Assembly (NCBI RefSeq): GCF_004353905.1
Contig: NZ_SMOD01000046.1
Location: 1 to 58,375, forward strand
DNA length: 58,375 bases
Direction of reading: 5' to 3'
Source of the DNA: Paraburkholderia guartelaensis
GTDB lineage: Bacteria > Pseudomonadota > Gammaproteobacteria > Burkholderiales > Burkholderiaceae
Both the position numbers and the translations under genes were made by a program. Shown here one piece after another: positions 43,287 to 51,671 of the stretch; position 1 is the first letter of the stretch; each line of letters begins with the position of its first letter. The notes beneath the pieces were generated by a model. It worked only from the letters and a program-made list of their open reading frames with translations. It was not told the DNA's origin and made no database searches.

Positions 43287-44669
43287 ATGCATTCCGTAGC
43301 AACCGCCCATCGTCTGCTCACCGATACCGCCAGTTCGCGCGACGCGAGCCACGCGAAACGGACCTGGCCGTTCGGCATGCGTGCCATTGAAAGCTTCGCG
43401 GCAGGTATCTGCGCACTCGCATGCGTATCGGCGGTCCACGCGGGCGACGCCGTGCACGCCATGCCAGCCGACGAATTCCTCCAGACGCTCGCTGTCGACA
43501 CCCACGTCAGCTATACCGACGGCGCGTATGTCAACGTGCACAACGTCGCCGACGATATGGCGTGGCTCGGCATTCACCACGTCCGCGACTACCCGCCCGG
43601 CTCTTCCATCCCGTTCTCCAGCTATGTCTATCTCGCGCAGCGCGGCGTGAAATTCAACTTCCTGATGGGCGCGGACTTCGAGAAACACATCGGGCAGGTT
43701 GCGCAGCTGAATACCGAGGTGCCCGGCAGCGTTGCGGCCATCGAAGGCCCCAACGAACTCAACAACTTTCCAGTCGCTTACCAGGGGCTTACCGGCGCTG
43801 CAGCCGGGCTCGCCGTGCAGCGCGACCTCTACGCACGCGTACACGCCATGCCGGAGCTCAAGGCGGTGCCCGTATACGACGCGACCGGCTTCGACCCCAA
43901 GTCAGTCGAGACGCGTGCGGCTTCGGCCGACTTTGCGAATCAGCATGTCTACCCGCAAAACGGCGAGCAGCCCCTCTGGAACGCGAACGGCGACAAATGG
44001 ATGCTTGCAGCCATTCACCTGGGCCAGAGATATCAGTTGCCGCTCGTCATCACCGAGTTCGGCTACTTTTCATTGCCGCAGGCGGGTTGGTATATGCTCG
44101 GCGTCGACGAGGACACGCAGGCCAAGGGCGTCCTCAACGGTTATATGGATGCGGCTTCGGCGGGCGTGAAGCGGCTTTATGTTTATGAACTGCTCGACGA
44201 AAAGCCCGATCCGTCACACAAGAACGATGAAATGCATTACGGGCTCTTTCGCAACGACAACAGCCCCAAGCCGGTGGCCTACGCCATTCGCAATCTCACG
44301 TCGTTCCTGAACGCCAACACCACGCGGCGCGCCAGCGCCGCGACGCGCAACACGCTCGCCTATACGCTTTCGGATATGCCGCAGTCGGCGAATAGTCTGC
44401 TGCTGCAGAAGAAGGACGGCCGCTTCGTGCTGGTGCTCTGGAACGAAACGCTCATCTGGGACCGTGCGACAGCAAAGCCGCTCACCAGCCCGCCCGCGCA
44501 AGTCGGTCTCGACTTTGGCGAAACGGCAAAACGTGTCGAGATTTACGATCCGCTCGCTCCGGCGGCGGAACCGCACAAAATCCATCGCGACGTGCGCCAA
44601 CTCACCGTGGAAATACCCGACCACGTCATCCTGCTCGAAATCACTCCCGCGAACGCGCCGGGAATCTGA
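43287..44669 (+). CDS. Secreted glycoside hydrolase of the GH-A clan type
   Basis: 460 residues from the ATG at 43287 (a GTG three bases before is also possible; GAGGAA upstream). A hydrophobic segment ends at SAVHA|GDAVHA near residue 53, consistent with a signal peptide with an unusually long N-region; an internal Met just before the hydrophobic part could be the real start. The (beta/alpha)8 barrel shows the clan GH-A pair: IEGPNELNN (acid/base Glu near 157) and LVITEFGYF (nucleophile Glu near 257), with a C-terminal beta-sandwich. The layout resembles PslG-like or GH39/GH5-like enzymes that trim exopolysaccharide in the periplasm. It is divergent from the exopolysaccharide operon and probably acts on its product. 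Confidence 0.8.
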   Translation: MHSVATAHRLLTDTASSRDASHAKRTWPFGMRAIESFAAGICALACVSAVHAGDAVHAMPADEFLQTLAVDTHVSYTDGAYVNVHNVADDMAWLGIHHVRDYPPGSSIPFSSYVYLAQRGVKFNFLMGADFEKHIGQVAQLNTEVPGSVAAIEGPNELNNFPVAYQGLTGAAAGLAVQRDLYARVHAMPELKAVPVYDATGFDPKSVETRAASADFANQHVYPQNGEQPLWNANGDKWMLAAIHLGQRYQLPLVITEFGYFSLPQAGWYMLGVDEDTQAKGVLNGYMDAASAGVKRLYVYELLDEKPDPSHKNDEMHYGLFRNDNSPKPVAYAIRNLTSFLNANTTRRASAATRNTLAYTLSDMPQSANSLLLQKKDGRFVLVLWNETLIWDRATAKPLTSPPAQVGLDFGETAKRVEIYDPLAPAAEPHKIHRDVRQLTVEIPDHVILLEITPANAPGI

Positions 44670-44759
44670 GCGCGGCGCCGACCGCAAGAGGTTCGGGGCG
44701 GGCAGCCTGTCCGCCTTTGTATAATCGCGCATTCCTTCTTCCGGTCGCGGTTTCCTTTC

Positions 44760-45863
44760 ATGCTCAGTTTTGCCCTCGGCTTCCTCGTTTCCTTGCTGGT
44801 CACGCTGCTGATCGTGCGTTACGCGCATCTGCATGAAAGGTTTTCCGTCGATTCCGATCTCGTCGGCGTGCAGAAATTCCACGTGCGTCCTGTGCCGCGC
44901 ATCGGCGGAACGGGCATCCTCGCGGGGCTGATCGTGGCGGCCGCGCAGTTGCACGGGGCGTATCCGGCCGTCTCGGGCGGCATACTCGGCATCGTCGCGT
45001 GCGGGCTGCCCGCGTTCGCCTCGGGGCTGATCGAAGACCTGACCAAGCGCGTCTCGCCGCTTGCGCGCCTCCTGTGCACGATGGCCGCCGCCGCGCTCGC
45101 GTTCTGGTTCCTCGGCATTGCGGTCACGCGCATCAGTGTGCCGCCGCTCGACTTTCTGCTTTCCTACGCGGCGATTTCCTTCGTCATCACCGTGCTCGCG
45201 GTCGCGGCGCTCGCCAACGCGATCAACATCATCGACGGCTTCAACGGCCTCGCCTCGATGGTTGCGTTCATGATGTTCGCCTCGCTCGCCTACGTGGCCT
45301 TCCAGGTGCACGACCCCGTGGTGCTCTCCGCGTCGTTCATCATGATGGGCGCGGTGCTGGGCTTCTTCATGTGGAATTTCCCGGCTGGCCTGATCTTCCT
45401 CGGCGACGGTGGCGCGTATTTCATCGGCTTCATGCTCGCCGAATTGTCGATCCTGCTCGTCATGCGCAACCGCGACGTGTCGGCCTGGTATCCGGTGCTG
45501 CTCTTCATGTACCCGATCTTCGAGACCTGCTTCTCGATCTACCGGAAGAAGTTCGTGCGCGGCATGTCGCCCGGCATTCCCGACGGCGTGCACCTGCACA
45601 TGCTCGTCTATAAGCGCCTCATGCGCTGGGTCGTGGGCGCGCGCAACGCACGCGAACTCACGCGGCGCAATTCGCTCACTTCGCCCTACCTGTGGCTGCT
45701 CTGCCTGATCGCGGTGATCCCGGCCACGCTGTTCTGGCGCCACACGCTCCATCTGTTCTGTTTCGTGGTGCTGTTCGCGCTTACCTACGTGTGGCTATAT
45801 GTGAGCATCGTGCGCTTTCGCTCGCCCAAGTGGCTCGTCGTGCGCAGGACGCGCAAGCGCTGA
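44760..45863 (+). CDS. WecA/TagO-like undecaprenyl-phosphate GlcNAc-1-phosphate transferase
   Basis: 367 residues with about ten to eleven membrane helices and MraY/WecA family motifs: QKFHVRPVPRIGGTGILAG near residues 38-55, ANAINIIDGFNGLA (Mg-binding region), FLGDGGAYFIGFMLAEL and the His-rich GIPDGVHLHMLVYKRL loop. It joins a HexNAc-1-phosphate to undecaprenyl phosphate, the first step of O-antigen or another lipid-linked glycan. A TATAAT at 44720-44725 could be its -10 region, but no matching -35 was found. It lies 90 bases after the glycosidase gene. With the WcaJ/WbaP-like enzyme, the locus has two initiating transferases of different families. Confidence 0.9.
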   Translation: MLSFALGFLVSLLVTLLIVRYAHLHERFSVDSDLVGVQKFHVRPVPRIGGTGILAGLIVAAAQLHGAYPAVSGGILGIVACGLPAFASGLIEDLTKRVSPLARLLCTMAAAALAFWFLGIAVTRISVPPLDFLLSYAAISFVITVLAVAALANAINIIDGFNGLASMVAFMMFASLAYVAFQVHDPVVLSASFIMMGAVLGFFMWNFPAGLIFLGDGGAYFIGFMLAELSILLVMRNRDVSAWYPVLLFMYPIFETCFSIYRKKFVRGMSPGIPDGVHLHMLVYKRLMRWVVGARNARELTRRNSLTSPYLWLLCLIAVIPATLFWRHTLHLFCFVVLFALTYVWLYVSIVRFRSPKWLVVRRTRKR

Positions 45864-46022
45864 AAGCGGCTCGATGACATGCAGGCGGCGCCGGCGCGCA
45901 GCCTCGGCGCATGTGGCCCCGCTTCGCGCGTAGAATCGAAAGGAAGGACGGCGCGCATTCGCCATGCCCGCCGCCGCTTCCATTCGACGCTTTGACGTCT
46001 ATTCGATCCGGGGAGAGCCCAT

Positions 46023-46157
46023 ATGAGCCGCTATCTCGCGTTTGCGCTTGCACTCTTCGCTGTAACACTCGCGGCCTGCAACACTATCGCAGGCGCAGGC
46101 GAGGACCTTTCGAAGGGCGGTCAGGCCATCACCAACTCGGCGGAGAAGGCCAAGTAA
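46023..46157 (+). CDS. Entericidin-like small lipoprotein
   Basis: A 44-residue product. A basic N-terminus and a hydrophobic stretch lead to the lipobox VTLAAC (C19), followed by NTIAGAGEDLSKGGQAI and a short tail, exactly the layout of entericidin A/B peptides. These are membrane-bound lipoproteins tied to bacteriolysis and stationary-phase survival. GGGGAGAG precedes the ATG by about seven bases. The gene stands alone between the WecA-like gene and the leftward flavin-binding protein. The family is very common in Burkholderiales, usually of unknown physiological role there. Confidence 0.88.
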   Translation: MSRYLAFALALFAVTLAACNTIAGAGEDLSKGGQAITNSAEKAK

Positions 46158-46173
46158 GCCGCCTGTGCGCGAA

Positions 46174-46869
46174 TCACTGCGCGAGCGCCCGCTCGCGCAG
46201 CCGCGCGACTTCCGCTTCCAGTTCCCGTACGCGGGCCTCGTGTTGCGCGGCGGCCTCTTCCAGTTCGCGTATGCGCGCGTCGCGCTCGTCTAACGCCGCC
46301 TTCACGTCCGCCGCCTCGAAGCGCTGCGGAATGTGCTGCGGGCAGTTCATGTCCCACGCGTGCACCGTGAAGACGATCACCCGCTCGGCGCGCGCCTTGT
46401 AGCCCGCAGGCATCAATTCCTCGACCAGCGCCGGGTCTTCGACGACGCGCGCGCGGCCCCAGAGCTTCACGCGCCGCCGCCGCGCATAGTCGATGACGAA
46501 CAGATGCGCCTTCGGGTTGTCGGCGAGGTTGCCGAGCGTGATGTATTGCTGGTTGCCGATGAAATCGGCGAAGGCAATGGTGTGCTCGTCCACCACGTGC
46601 AGAAAGCCTGCCGGGCCGCCGCGATGCTGGATGTACGGCTGCCCTTCGGTATTCGCGGTGCCAAGGAATACGCTCGTCTGCGCGGCGATGAATTCCTGGA
46701 TTTTGGGCGTGAGCGCCACGCCCCACGCGTGATCGCGCTCCACGCTCGCATAGAGCTCGCGCGAACCCAGGCGCTCCTGCATCGCCTTGACCGTCGGCGT
46801 GAAGGCGATGTCGCTCGGATAACGGAGGATGCGATCGGCATTCGACGCGGTCGAGTCGTTCGGGCTCAT
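46174..46869 (-). CDS. PNPOx-like split-barrel flavin-binding protein with C-terminal coiled coil
   Basis: 231 residues. The central part (TPKIQEFIAAQTSVFLGTANTEG, IQHRGGPAGFLHVVD, FADFIGNQQYITLGNL, LFVIDYARRRRVKLWGRARV) is the pyridoxamine-5'-phosphate-oxidase-like split barrel that binds FMN or a related cofactor. This subgroup is usually annotated as a pyridoxamine 5'-phosphate oxidase family protein of unclear substrate and is not the biosynthetic PdxH. The last 35 residues (RDARIRELEEAAAQHEARVRELEAEVARLRE) form a heptad-rich coiled coil, which probably dimerises or tethers it. It is a single leftward gene. Confidence 0.8.
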   Translation of the reverse strand: MSPNDSTASNADRILRYPSDIAFTPTVKAMQERLGSRELYASVERDHAWGVALTPKIQEFIAAQTSVFLGTANTEGQPYIQHRGGPAGFLHVVDEHTIAFADFIGNQQYITLGNLADNPKAHLFVIDYARRRRVKLWGRARVVEDPALVEELMPAGYKARAERVIVFTVHAWDMNCPQHIPQRFEAADVKAALDERDARIRELEEAAAQHEARVRELEAEVARLRERALAQ

Positions 46870-47175
46870 GTCGGACTCCTGTGCAGCGCGCTGCGGAGTC
46901 TAAAGGCTAGGCGCTTCCGCGGAAAAAGATAATCCACTGCCAGCAGGAATCATCCTCCCGAATTCTGGAAGGACTGGAGGCCGGCGGGCACGCGGCTCGC
47001 TGTTCCGACACTTTCGCGTCTCGCGCGAGCGCCAGCGGCACGCCGACGAGCGCGGCGGCACTTCCCGCGCCGTGCGGCCCGAAGCGCGCTACCCTTGATG
47101 TTTACGCCGCGAGGCCCGAGTCCACTCAACCGCCCGGCGGCCGAATGCGCCGGGTGCCATGGCAGGGAGTCGAAC
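46870..47175. other. Gene-free stretch between two divergent genes
   Basis: 306 bases separating the PNPOx-like gene (leftward) from the host-attachment gene (rightward). A moderately AT-rich piece at about 46915-46950 may serve the leftward promoter. No RNA gene or repeat is recognised. GGCAGGGAG directly before 47176 is the ribosome site for the rightward gene. Confidence 0.4.
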
Positions 47176-47631
47176 ATGTCGAAAACGATCTGGATTGTTG
47201 TCGCCAACCGTGTGACCGCGCGCATTTTCGCCGCCGAAAGCCCGCTGGGTGCCATCGACGAGGTCGAGACGCTGCTCCATCTGCAAGGCCGCATGTCGGA
47301 CGAGAACCTCGTGACCGACAAGCCGGGACGCACCACCGACCGCGTCGGCTTCGGCCGCAGCGCGACCGATCCTGACACCAGCCAGCACGACCACGAAGCC
47401 ACCGTGTTCGCGGCGGAAATCGCGACGACGCTCGCGAAGGCCCGCAACGACGCGCGCTACGGCACGCTCGTGCTCGCGGCGCCGCCCGCGTTCCTCGGCG
47501 TGCTGCGCAAGGCAATCGACGCGCAAACGCGCAGCCTCGTCACGCTCGAACTCGACAAGGATCTCGCGGCGCTCGACGCACGCGAACTGCGCACGCGTCT
47601 GCCTGAGCGGCTCGTGCGGGCCGAGGCGTGA
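47176..47631 (+). CDS. Host-attachment protein family (AtsE-like)
   Basis: 151 residues starting at the ATG at 47176, with a GGGAG site upstream; the frame is open further 5' but without similarity. KTIWIVVANRVTARIFAAESPLG is the first strand-helix unit, followed by HDHEATVFAAEIATTLAKARN and LVLAAPPAFLGVLRKAI, the typical pattern of the host-attachment (pfam10116/baeRF) family, which resembles an eRF1-type fold. Members were first linked to plant-root attachment in Agrobacterium, but the biochemical activity is unclear. Single gene, probably its own transcript. Confidence 0.85.
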   Translation: MSKTIWIVVANRVTARIFAAESPLGAIDEVETLLHLQGRMSDENLVTDKPGRTTDRVGFGRSATDPDTSQHDHEATVFAAEIATTLAKARNDARYGTLVLAAPPAFLGVLRKAIDAQTRSLVTLELDKDLAALDARELRTRLPERLVRAEA

Positions 47632-47694
47632 GCCAGCCCGTCAGCGAAGTCCGCGCGGAGTGATATCCGGCGCGGTGAGTGAGGATTGCCCTGC

Positions 47695-47871
47695 TCACCC
47701 CGCGAGATGCGCGACGCACGCGCGCACGACGCCGATCACGTTCTCGCCCGCCAGCATGCCGAGCAGACCGACGAGCGCGATGGTCGGCGGCGCGGGCGAT
47801 TTCACCTGCAGCACGTTGTAGAGCAGCCCCGCGAGTGCGCCGACCGCGAACGACACCAGATAGCCCTTCAT
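47695..47871 (-). CDS. XapX-domain small membrane protein
   Basis: A 58-residue product with two membrane helices: MKGYLVSFAVGALAGLLYN and PTIALVGLLGMLAGE. The G-A-L-A-G-x-L-Y and the LLGMLxGE motifs are the XapX (DUF1427) signature; the function is unknown, with a proposed link to nucleoside transport in one case. The start is preceded by GGGAGACG. It lies 28 bases downstream of the oxidoreductase gene in the same leftward direction, so it may be the second gene of a small operon. Confidence 0.8.
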   Translation of the reverse strand: MKGYLVSFAVGALAGLLYNVLQVKSPAPPTIALVGLLGMLAGENVIGVVRACVAHLAG

Positions 47872-47899
47872 CTTCGTCTCCCGTTCGTTCGAGCGTCGC

Positions 47900-48868
47900 T
47901 CACGCCATGTCGATCACGACGCGCCCGGCCGTGCCCGCGGCGACCGCCTCGTAGGCTTCGCGTGCTCGCGCGAGCGGAAAGTGCGCGGCCACGACGGGCG
48001 GCTCGAACCGGCCCGCATCGAACGCTTCAGCAATGGCTTGCATGAGCGGTGCGGAATCGGCCACGCCGAGCTTCGCGCTATCGGCGCCGAGCAGTTGCGT
48101 CTCGTTGTGATAGAAGTCGATCAGATCGAACTCCACGCGCCGCTTGCCCGTCGCGCTGATTTCGACCACGCGGCCGCGCCGCTTCGCAAGCGAGAGCGCC
48201 AGTTCGAACGCCACGCCGCCCACGGCGTCGTAGACCACGTCCGCGCCTGCACCGCCCGTCAACTCGCGCACGCGTTCGGCGGTGTGCTCGTTCATGGGAA
48301 CGAAGGCGTCGATGAGACGCGCGGCCGGCGAACCGGCAAGCGGTGCCTCGCGGCCCACGCCGATCACGCGTGCGCCGCGCGCCTTCGCGATCTGCGTAAC
48401 CGCGCCGCCCACCCCGCCCGACACGCCGATCACGGCGATCGTTTCACCTTCGGTGAGGCGCGCGTAATCGACAGTGCCAAGCCAGGCCACCACGAAGTTC
48501 ACGCCGATCGACGCGGCCTGCGCGTGCGAGAGCGCCGCGGGCTTGCGCGCAAGCGCGGCCACCGGCACCTCGATGAACTCGGCGTGCGTGCCGTCGCGCG
48601 TGAAGCCGATGTCGCCGCCCGTGCCCCAGACCTCGGCGCCGAGCCACTCGTCGGGGCCCGCCACCACCACACCGCTGAAGTCGCGCCCCGGCACGCGCGG
48701 CGGCACCGTGTGTTCGAAATGGCCGAAGACATTCTTCACGTCGCTCGGATTGACCGAGGCGGCGCGCACCTGCACGAGCGCACTGCCGGCTTTGGGCGCG
48801 GGCGTGGGCAGATCGATGAATTCGAGTACGTCGGGCTTGCCGAAGGTCTTGAACTGGATGGCTTTCAT
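47900..48868 (-). CDS. Zinc-free MDR oxidoreductase (quinone oxidoreductase/zeta-crystallin type)
   Basis: 322 residues of medium-chain dehydrogenase/reductase fold. N-terminal GroES-like part: MKAIQFKTFGKPDVLEF, VRAASVNPSDVKNVFG, VPGRDFSGVVVAG. No structural-zinc Cys cluster and no catalytic-zinc ligands are seen. The NADPH-binding Rossmann part has VIGVSGGVGGAVTQIAKARGARVIGVGR, followed by GADVVYDAVGG. The C-terminus HFPLARAREAYEAVAAGTAGRVVIDM is typical of quinone oxidoreductase-like members. It reduces quinones or activated alkenes with NADPH. It is not connected with the biosynthetic genes to the left. Confidence 0.88.
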   Translation of the reverse strand: MKAIQFKTFGKPDVLEFIDLPTPAPKAGSALVQVRAASVNPSDVKNVFGHFEHTVPPRVPGRDFSGVVVAGPDEWLGAEVWGTGGDIGFTRDGTHAEFIEVPVAALARKPAALSHAQAASIGVNFVVAWLGTVDYARLTEGETIAVIGVSGGVGGAVTQIAKARGARVIGVGREAPLAGSPAARLIDAFVPMNEHTAERVRELTGGAGADVVYDAVGGVAFELALSLAKRRGRVVEISATGKRRVEFDLIDFYHNETQLLGADSAKLGVADSAPLMQAIAEAFDAGRFEPPVVAAHFPLARAREAYEAVAAGTAGRVVIDMA

Positions 48869-49030
48869 GGCGGGACTCCGTGGGTTCAGGGGCGCCGCGC
48901 CTTTCCTTGGGTCACAGGCGGCAGCGCATTGAACGGAAGTCTAGTTTGCCGGCATCCCGCTGAGTGGACAGACGCTTTCGAATTTCGGACAAGGTAACTC
49001 TTTAACTAATTGCTGAGTTCTGTACGGTCA

Positions 49031-49054
49031 CACACAAAAGTACGCATTTGTGTG
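49031..49054. repeat. 8-base inverted repeat before the acyltransferase gene
   Basis: CACACAAA at 49031-49038 and TTTGTGTG at 49047-49054, separated by eight bases, about 90 bases before the ATG at 49143. The shape fits a dimeric operator in the 274-base divergent intergenic region. Confidence 0.5.
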
Positions 49055-49142
49055 CCTTTCCGCGATGTCAGAATAGCCGCGATCAAACGCAGCACATCCC
49101 GTTCAGGCCGCCATTGGCGAACGCGCAGACCGCGCATCCACC

Positions 49143-50246
49143 ATGCAAAAGCTACAGTCCCTTACCGTGCTGCGCGCCGTTGCAGCGACAACGGTCATCT
49201 TCTTTCACATCATGTCGCCGACAGCACACACGTTTGGCGAATTCGGCGTCGACATTTTCTTCGTGATAAGCGGATTCGTCATCGCGCTCGTGCTGGACAA
49301 CCCAAAATTGACCACACAGCGCTTTCTCGCGGACCGTATTGCCCGCATCGTGCCGCTGTACTGGGTGTTGACGCTGAGCGTATTCGTCGGGGCACTCATT
49401 GCGCCCGAGTTGTTGAATTCGACCACTGCGGACTTTGCAAATCTGCTGAAGTCGCTTTTCTTCATTCCCTATCGCAAGGAAAGTGGCCAGATATTCCCGA
49501 TGTTGTTCGTCGGCTGGACGCTGAACTACGAAATGCTGTTTTACGTCGTGACAGCCGTTTCGCTGATGCTGCTGCGCCGTCACCGCCTGCTGTTCACTTC
49601 GGCGCTGATCCTTGCGATCTTTTGCACAGCGAAGGCATGGAACTCGCGCGACGTGTTCACCGCATTTTATTCGAATCAGCGCTTATTCGAGTTCCCGCTC
49701 GGATTCATGGCATACCAGCTTTGGAAGTTCGGAATCCCGATCAAGCCACCGCTTGCCGGATGCATGGCAGTAGCCGCCTATGGCTGGATGGCCTACATCA
49801 ATTGGCACGACCTTTCCAACGCACCGTTGCTTTATTACGGCCTACCGGCTTTCGTGCTAATCGGCAGCACACTGAACCTGGAATCGGCGATGGGCTCGGG
49901 CCCGCTGACTCGCGCAGCGATATTCATCGGCAACGCGAGTTATGCCATCTATCTGAGCCACCCATACTGTGTGGAAGCTGCACGCAAGCTGCTGCCGGAC
50001 GCTATCGAGGGCTTTGACCCGACTGCGCCGCTCGGGGTGGTGCTCACGATGATCGTGGCAACGGCGATGGGCGCCGCGCTCTACCAGTTCGTCGACTGGC
50101 CGCTGCACAGGCACGCGCGTCGTCTATTGCACGCTGTGCCGGACATCCGGTTGCGCAGATCGCGCACTGCCGGCGCGAACGATACGGGCACGGACACCCA
50201 GGAGGAACCGGCCGGCGACTTGCCGGTCAACGAGGACGCGAACTGA
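49143..50246 (+). CDS. Acyltransferase-3 family membrane protein (exopolysaccharide-acyltransferase type)
   Basis: 367 residues. The N-terminus KLQSLTVLRAVAATTVIFFHI has the L-R-A-x-A...F-x-H mark of helix 1, followed by FGVDIFFVISGFVIALVL and ADRIARIVPLYWVLTL. About ten membrane helices; the C-terminal FVDWPLHRHARRLL corresponds to the VERP region. A polar tail of about 40 residues ends the protein. It is separate from the exopolysaccharide operon but could modify its product or another surface glycan. It is the third acyltransferase-3 gene of the window. Confidence 0.88.
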   Translation: MQKLQSLTVLRAVAATTVIFFHIMSPTAHTFGEFGVDIFFVISGFVIALVLDNPKLTTQRFLADRIARIVPLYWVLTLSVFVGALIAPELLNSTTADFANLLKSLFFIPYRKESGQIFPMLFVGWTLNYEMLFYVVTAVSLMLLRRHRLLFTSALILAIFCTAKAWNSRDVFTAFYSNQRLFEFPLGFMAYQLWKFGIPIKPPLAGCMAVAAYGWMAYINWHDLSNAPLLYYGLPAFVLIGSTLNLESAMGSGPLTRAAIFIGNASYAIYLSHPYCVEAARKLLPDAIEGFDPTAPLGVVLTMIVATAMGAALYQFVDWPLHRHARRLLHAVPDIRLRRSRTAGANDTGTDTQEEPAGDLPVNEDAN

Positions 50247-50331
50247 ACGGCGAAGTGCGCGGGCAACGAGTGATCAAAAGCGTTTTCCCGCCCTCCTGAA
50301 ATGCACCCTGCGGAAATCACTCCGCAAATAG

Positions 50332-51222
50332 TCAAAGCGCGTCGATCGGAATCTTCAGATAACGCACGCCGTTGGCTTCGGGCTCCGGCATGCGACCCGC
50401 GCGGATGTTCACCTGGATCGACGGCAGGATCAGGTTCGGCATGGCGAGCGTGCGGTCGCGCGCGGTTCGCATCTGCACGAACGCCTCTTCGCTCACGGTC
50501 TCGTTCAGGTGGACGTTGCCGCTGCGCTGCGCGCTCACCGTGGTCTCGAAACACGGCCCGCGCGATGCCGGCGGGTAGTCATGGCACATGAAGAGCCGCG
50601 TGTCGCCCGGCAGGTCGAGCAGCTTGCGCGCCGAGCGGTAGAGCGTGTGCGCGTCGCCGCCCGGGAAGTCGCAGCGCGCCGAGCCCACGTCGGGCATGAA
50701 GAGCGTGTCGCCCACGAACACGGCGTTGCCGATCTGGTACGCGAGATCGGCAGGCGTGTGGCCGGGCACGTGCAGCGCGCGCGCCTCCAAAGCGCCGACC
50801 TGGAATGTCTCGCCGTCCTGGAACAGCACGTCGAACTGGCTGCCGTCCGGGCTGAGCGTCTCGCCCAGATTGAACACCGCGCGAAACACGCCCTGCACGT
50901 CGCGAATGTGCTCGCCAATGGCGATGCGCCCGCCCAGTTGCGCCTTCAGATACGGCGCCGCCGAAAGATGATCGGCGTGCGCGTGCGTTTCCAGCAGCCA
51001 TTCGACGCTAAGCCCGTAATCGCGCACGAACGCGATCACGTGGTCGGCCGATTCCGTGGACGTGCGGCCCGATTTGGGATCGTAATCGAGCACCGGATCG
51101 ACGATCGCGCAGGCGGTGCCGCGCCCGGCGTGCACGACGTAGGTGACGGTGGCCGTAACGGGGTCGAAAAAGGGCTCGACGGTGGGCTCGAGTGTTTGTA
51201 GCTGGGCAGGGTTGGGCATCAA
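50332..51222 (-). CDS. Metallo-beta-lactamase-fold persulfide dioxygenase (ETHE1/Blh-like)
   Basis: 296 residues. FFDPVTATVTYVVHAG and ACAIVDPVLDYDP are the usual start of this group; the metal motif is ETHAHADHLSAAPYL, followed by VPGHTPADLAYQIGNAVFVGDTLFMPDVGSARCDFPGG and MCHDYPP, which give the His/Asp ligands of the single iron in persulfide dioxygenases. It oxidises glutathione persulfide to sulfite. The gene is divergent from a BigR/SqrR-type sensor, two YeeE/YedE half-transporters and an SQR, the complete sulfide-detoxification set. Shares the AT-rich promoter region with the sensor gene. Confidence 0.9.
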   Translation of the reverse strand: MMPNPAQLQTLEPTVEPFFDPVTATVTYVVHAGRGTACAIVDPVLDYDPKSGRTSTESADHVIAFVRDYGLSVEWLLETHAHADHLSAAPYLKAQLGGRIAIGEHIRDVQGVFRAVFNLGETLSPDGSQFDVLFQDGETFQVGALEARALHVPGHTPADLAYQIGNAVFVGDTLFMPDVGSARCDFPGGDAHTLYRSARKLLDLPGDTRLFMCHDYPPASRGPCFETTVSAQRSGNVHLNETVSEEAFVQMRTARDRTLAMPNLILPSIQVNIRAGRMPEPEANGVRYLKIPIDAL

Positions 51223-51257
51223 CGACTCCGCAAAGATGACCCTCTATTGAAACACAT

Positions 51258-51295
51258 ATTATAAATTTATATAATGTTTTTAGACAAAGTATAAT
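51258..51295. promoter_or_regulatory. Divergent sulfide-responsive promoter with AT-rich operator
   Basis: The imperfect palindrome ATTATAAATTTATATAAT (51258-51275) stands out as AT-rich in this GC-rich region. On the minus strand it provides TATAAT (51263-51258) with TTGTCT (51287-51282) at an 18-base spacing, a good promoter for the dioxygenase gene. On the plus strand TATAAT at 51290-51295 fits a -10 for the sensor operon, with the palindrome over its -35. BigR-type repressors bind AT-rich palindromes in just this position, so I infer that the sensor represses both directions. Confidence 0.65.
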
Positions 51296-51335
51296 CTGGA
51301 TCATTGACTTGCAACCTCGTCCAACGAGGCGACCC

Positions 51336-51671
51336 ATGAACTCACCACTCACGCCCGAAGCGCTCGCGGCCCTGCGCGAATCCGCCGAAAAGTGCTGCGC
51401 GCTGCTCAAGGCGCTGGCCCACGAAGACCGTCTCCTGCTGCTTTGCCAGCTCACCGAAGGCGAGCGCAATGTCGGCGAACTCGAGGAGCTGGTGGGCGTG
51501 CATCAGCCGAGTCTTTCGCAACATCTCGGCAAGCTGCGCGACGAAGGCCTCGTCGATACGCGCCGCGAAGGCAAATACATCTACTACCGCCTCGCGAGCC
51601 CCGAAGTCATTCAGGTCATGCAGACGCTCTCGAGCCTCTATTGCGGGCGGCTGAAGGTCCATCCGGCATGA
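51336..51671 (+). CDS. ArsR-family persulfide-sensing repressor (BigR/SqrR-like)
   Basis: 111 residues, winged-helix ArsR fold: ALAHEDRLLLLCQLTEGERNVGELEELVG, recognition helix VHQPSLSQHLGKLRDEGLV and wing TRREGKYIYYRLAS. Two Cys stand at C37 and C103, 66 residues apart, the same spacing as the redox pair of BigR and SqrR; persulfides link them and release DNA. Extra Cys at 20 and 21 are not part of that pair. The ATG at 51336 is the first in the conserved frame. The stop overlaps the start of the first YeeE-type gene (ATGA), so they are coupled. It probably represses this operon and the divergent dioxygenase gene. Confidence 0.88.
   Translation: MNSPLTPEALAALRESAEKCCALLKALAHEDRLLLLCQLTEGERNVGELEELVGVHQPSLSQHLGKLRDEGLVDTRREGKYIYYRLASPEVIQVMQTLSSLYCGRLKVHPA

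Noticed and set aside
44720..44725. TATAAT as promoter of the WecA-like gene
   Set aside because: No -35 sequence lies at a suitable distance, so it is not listed as a promoter.
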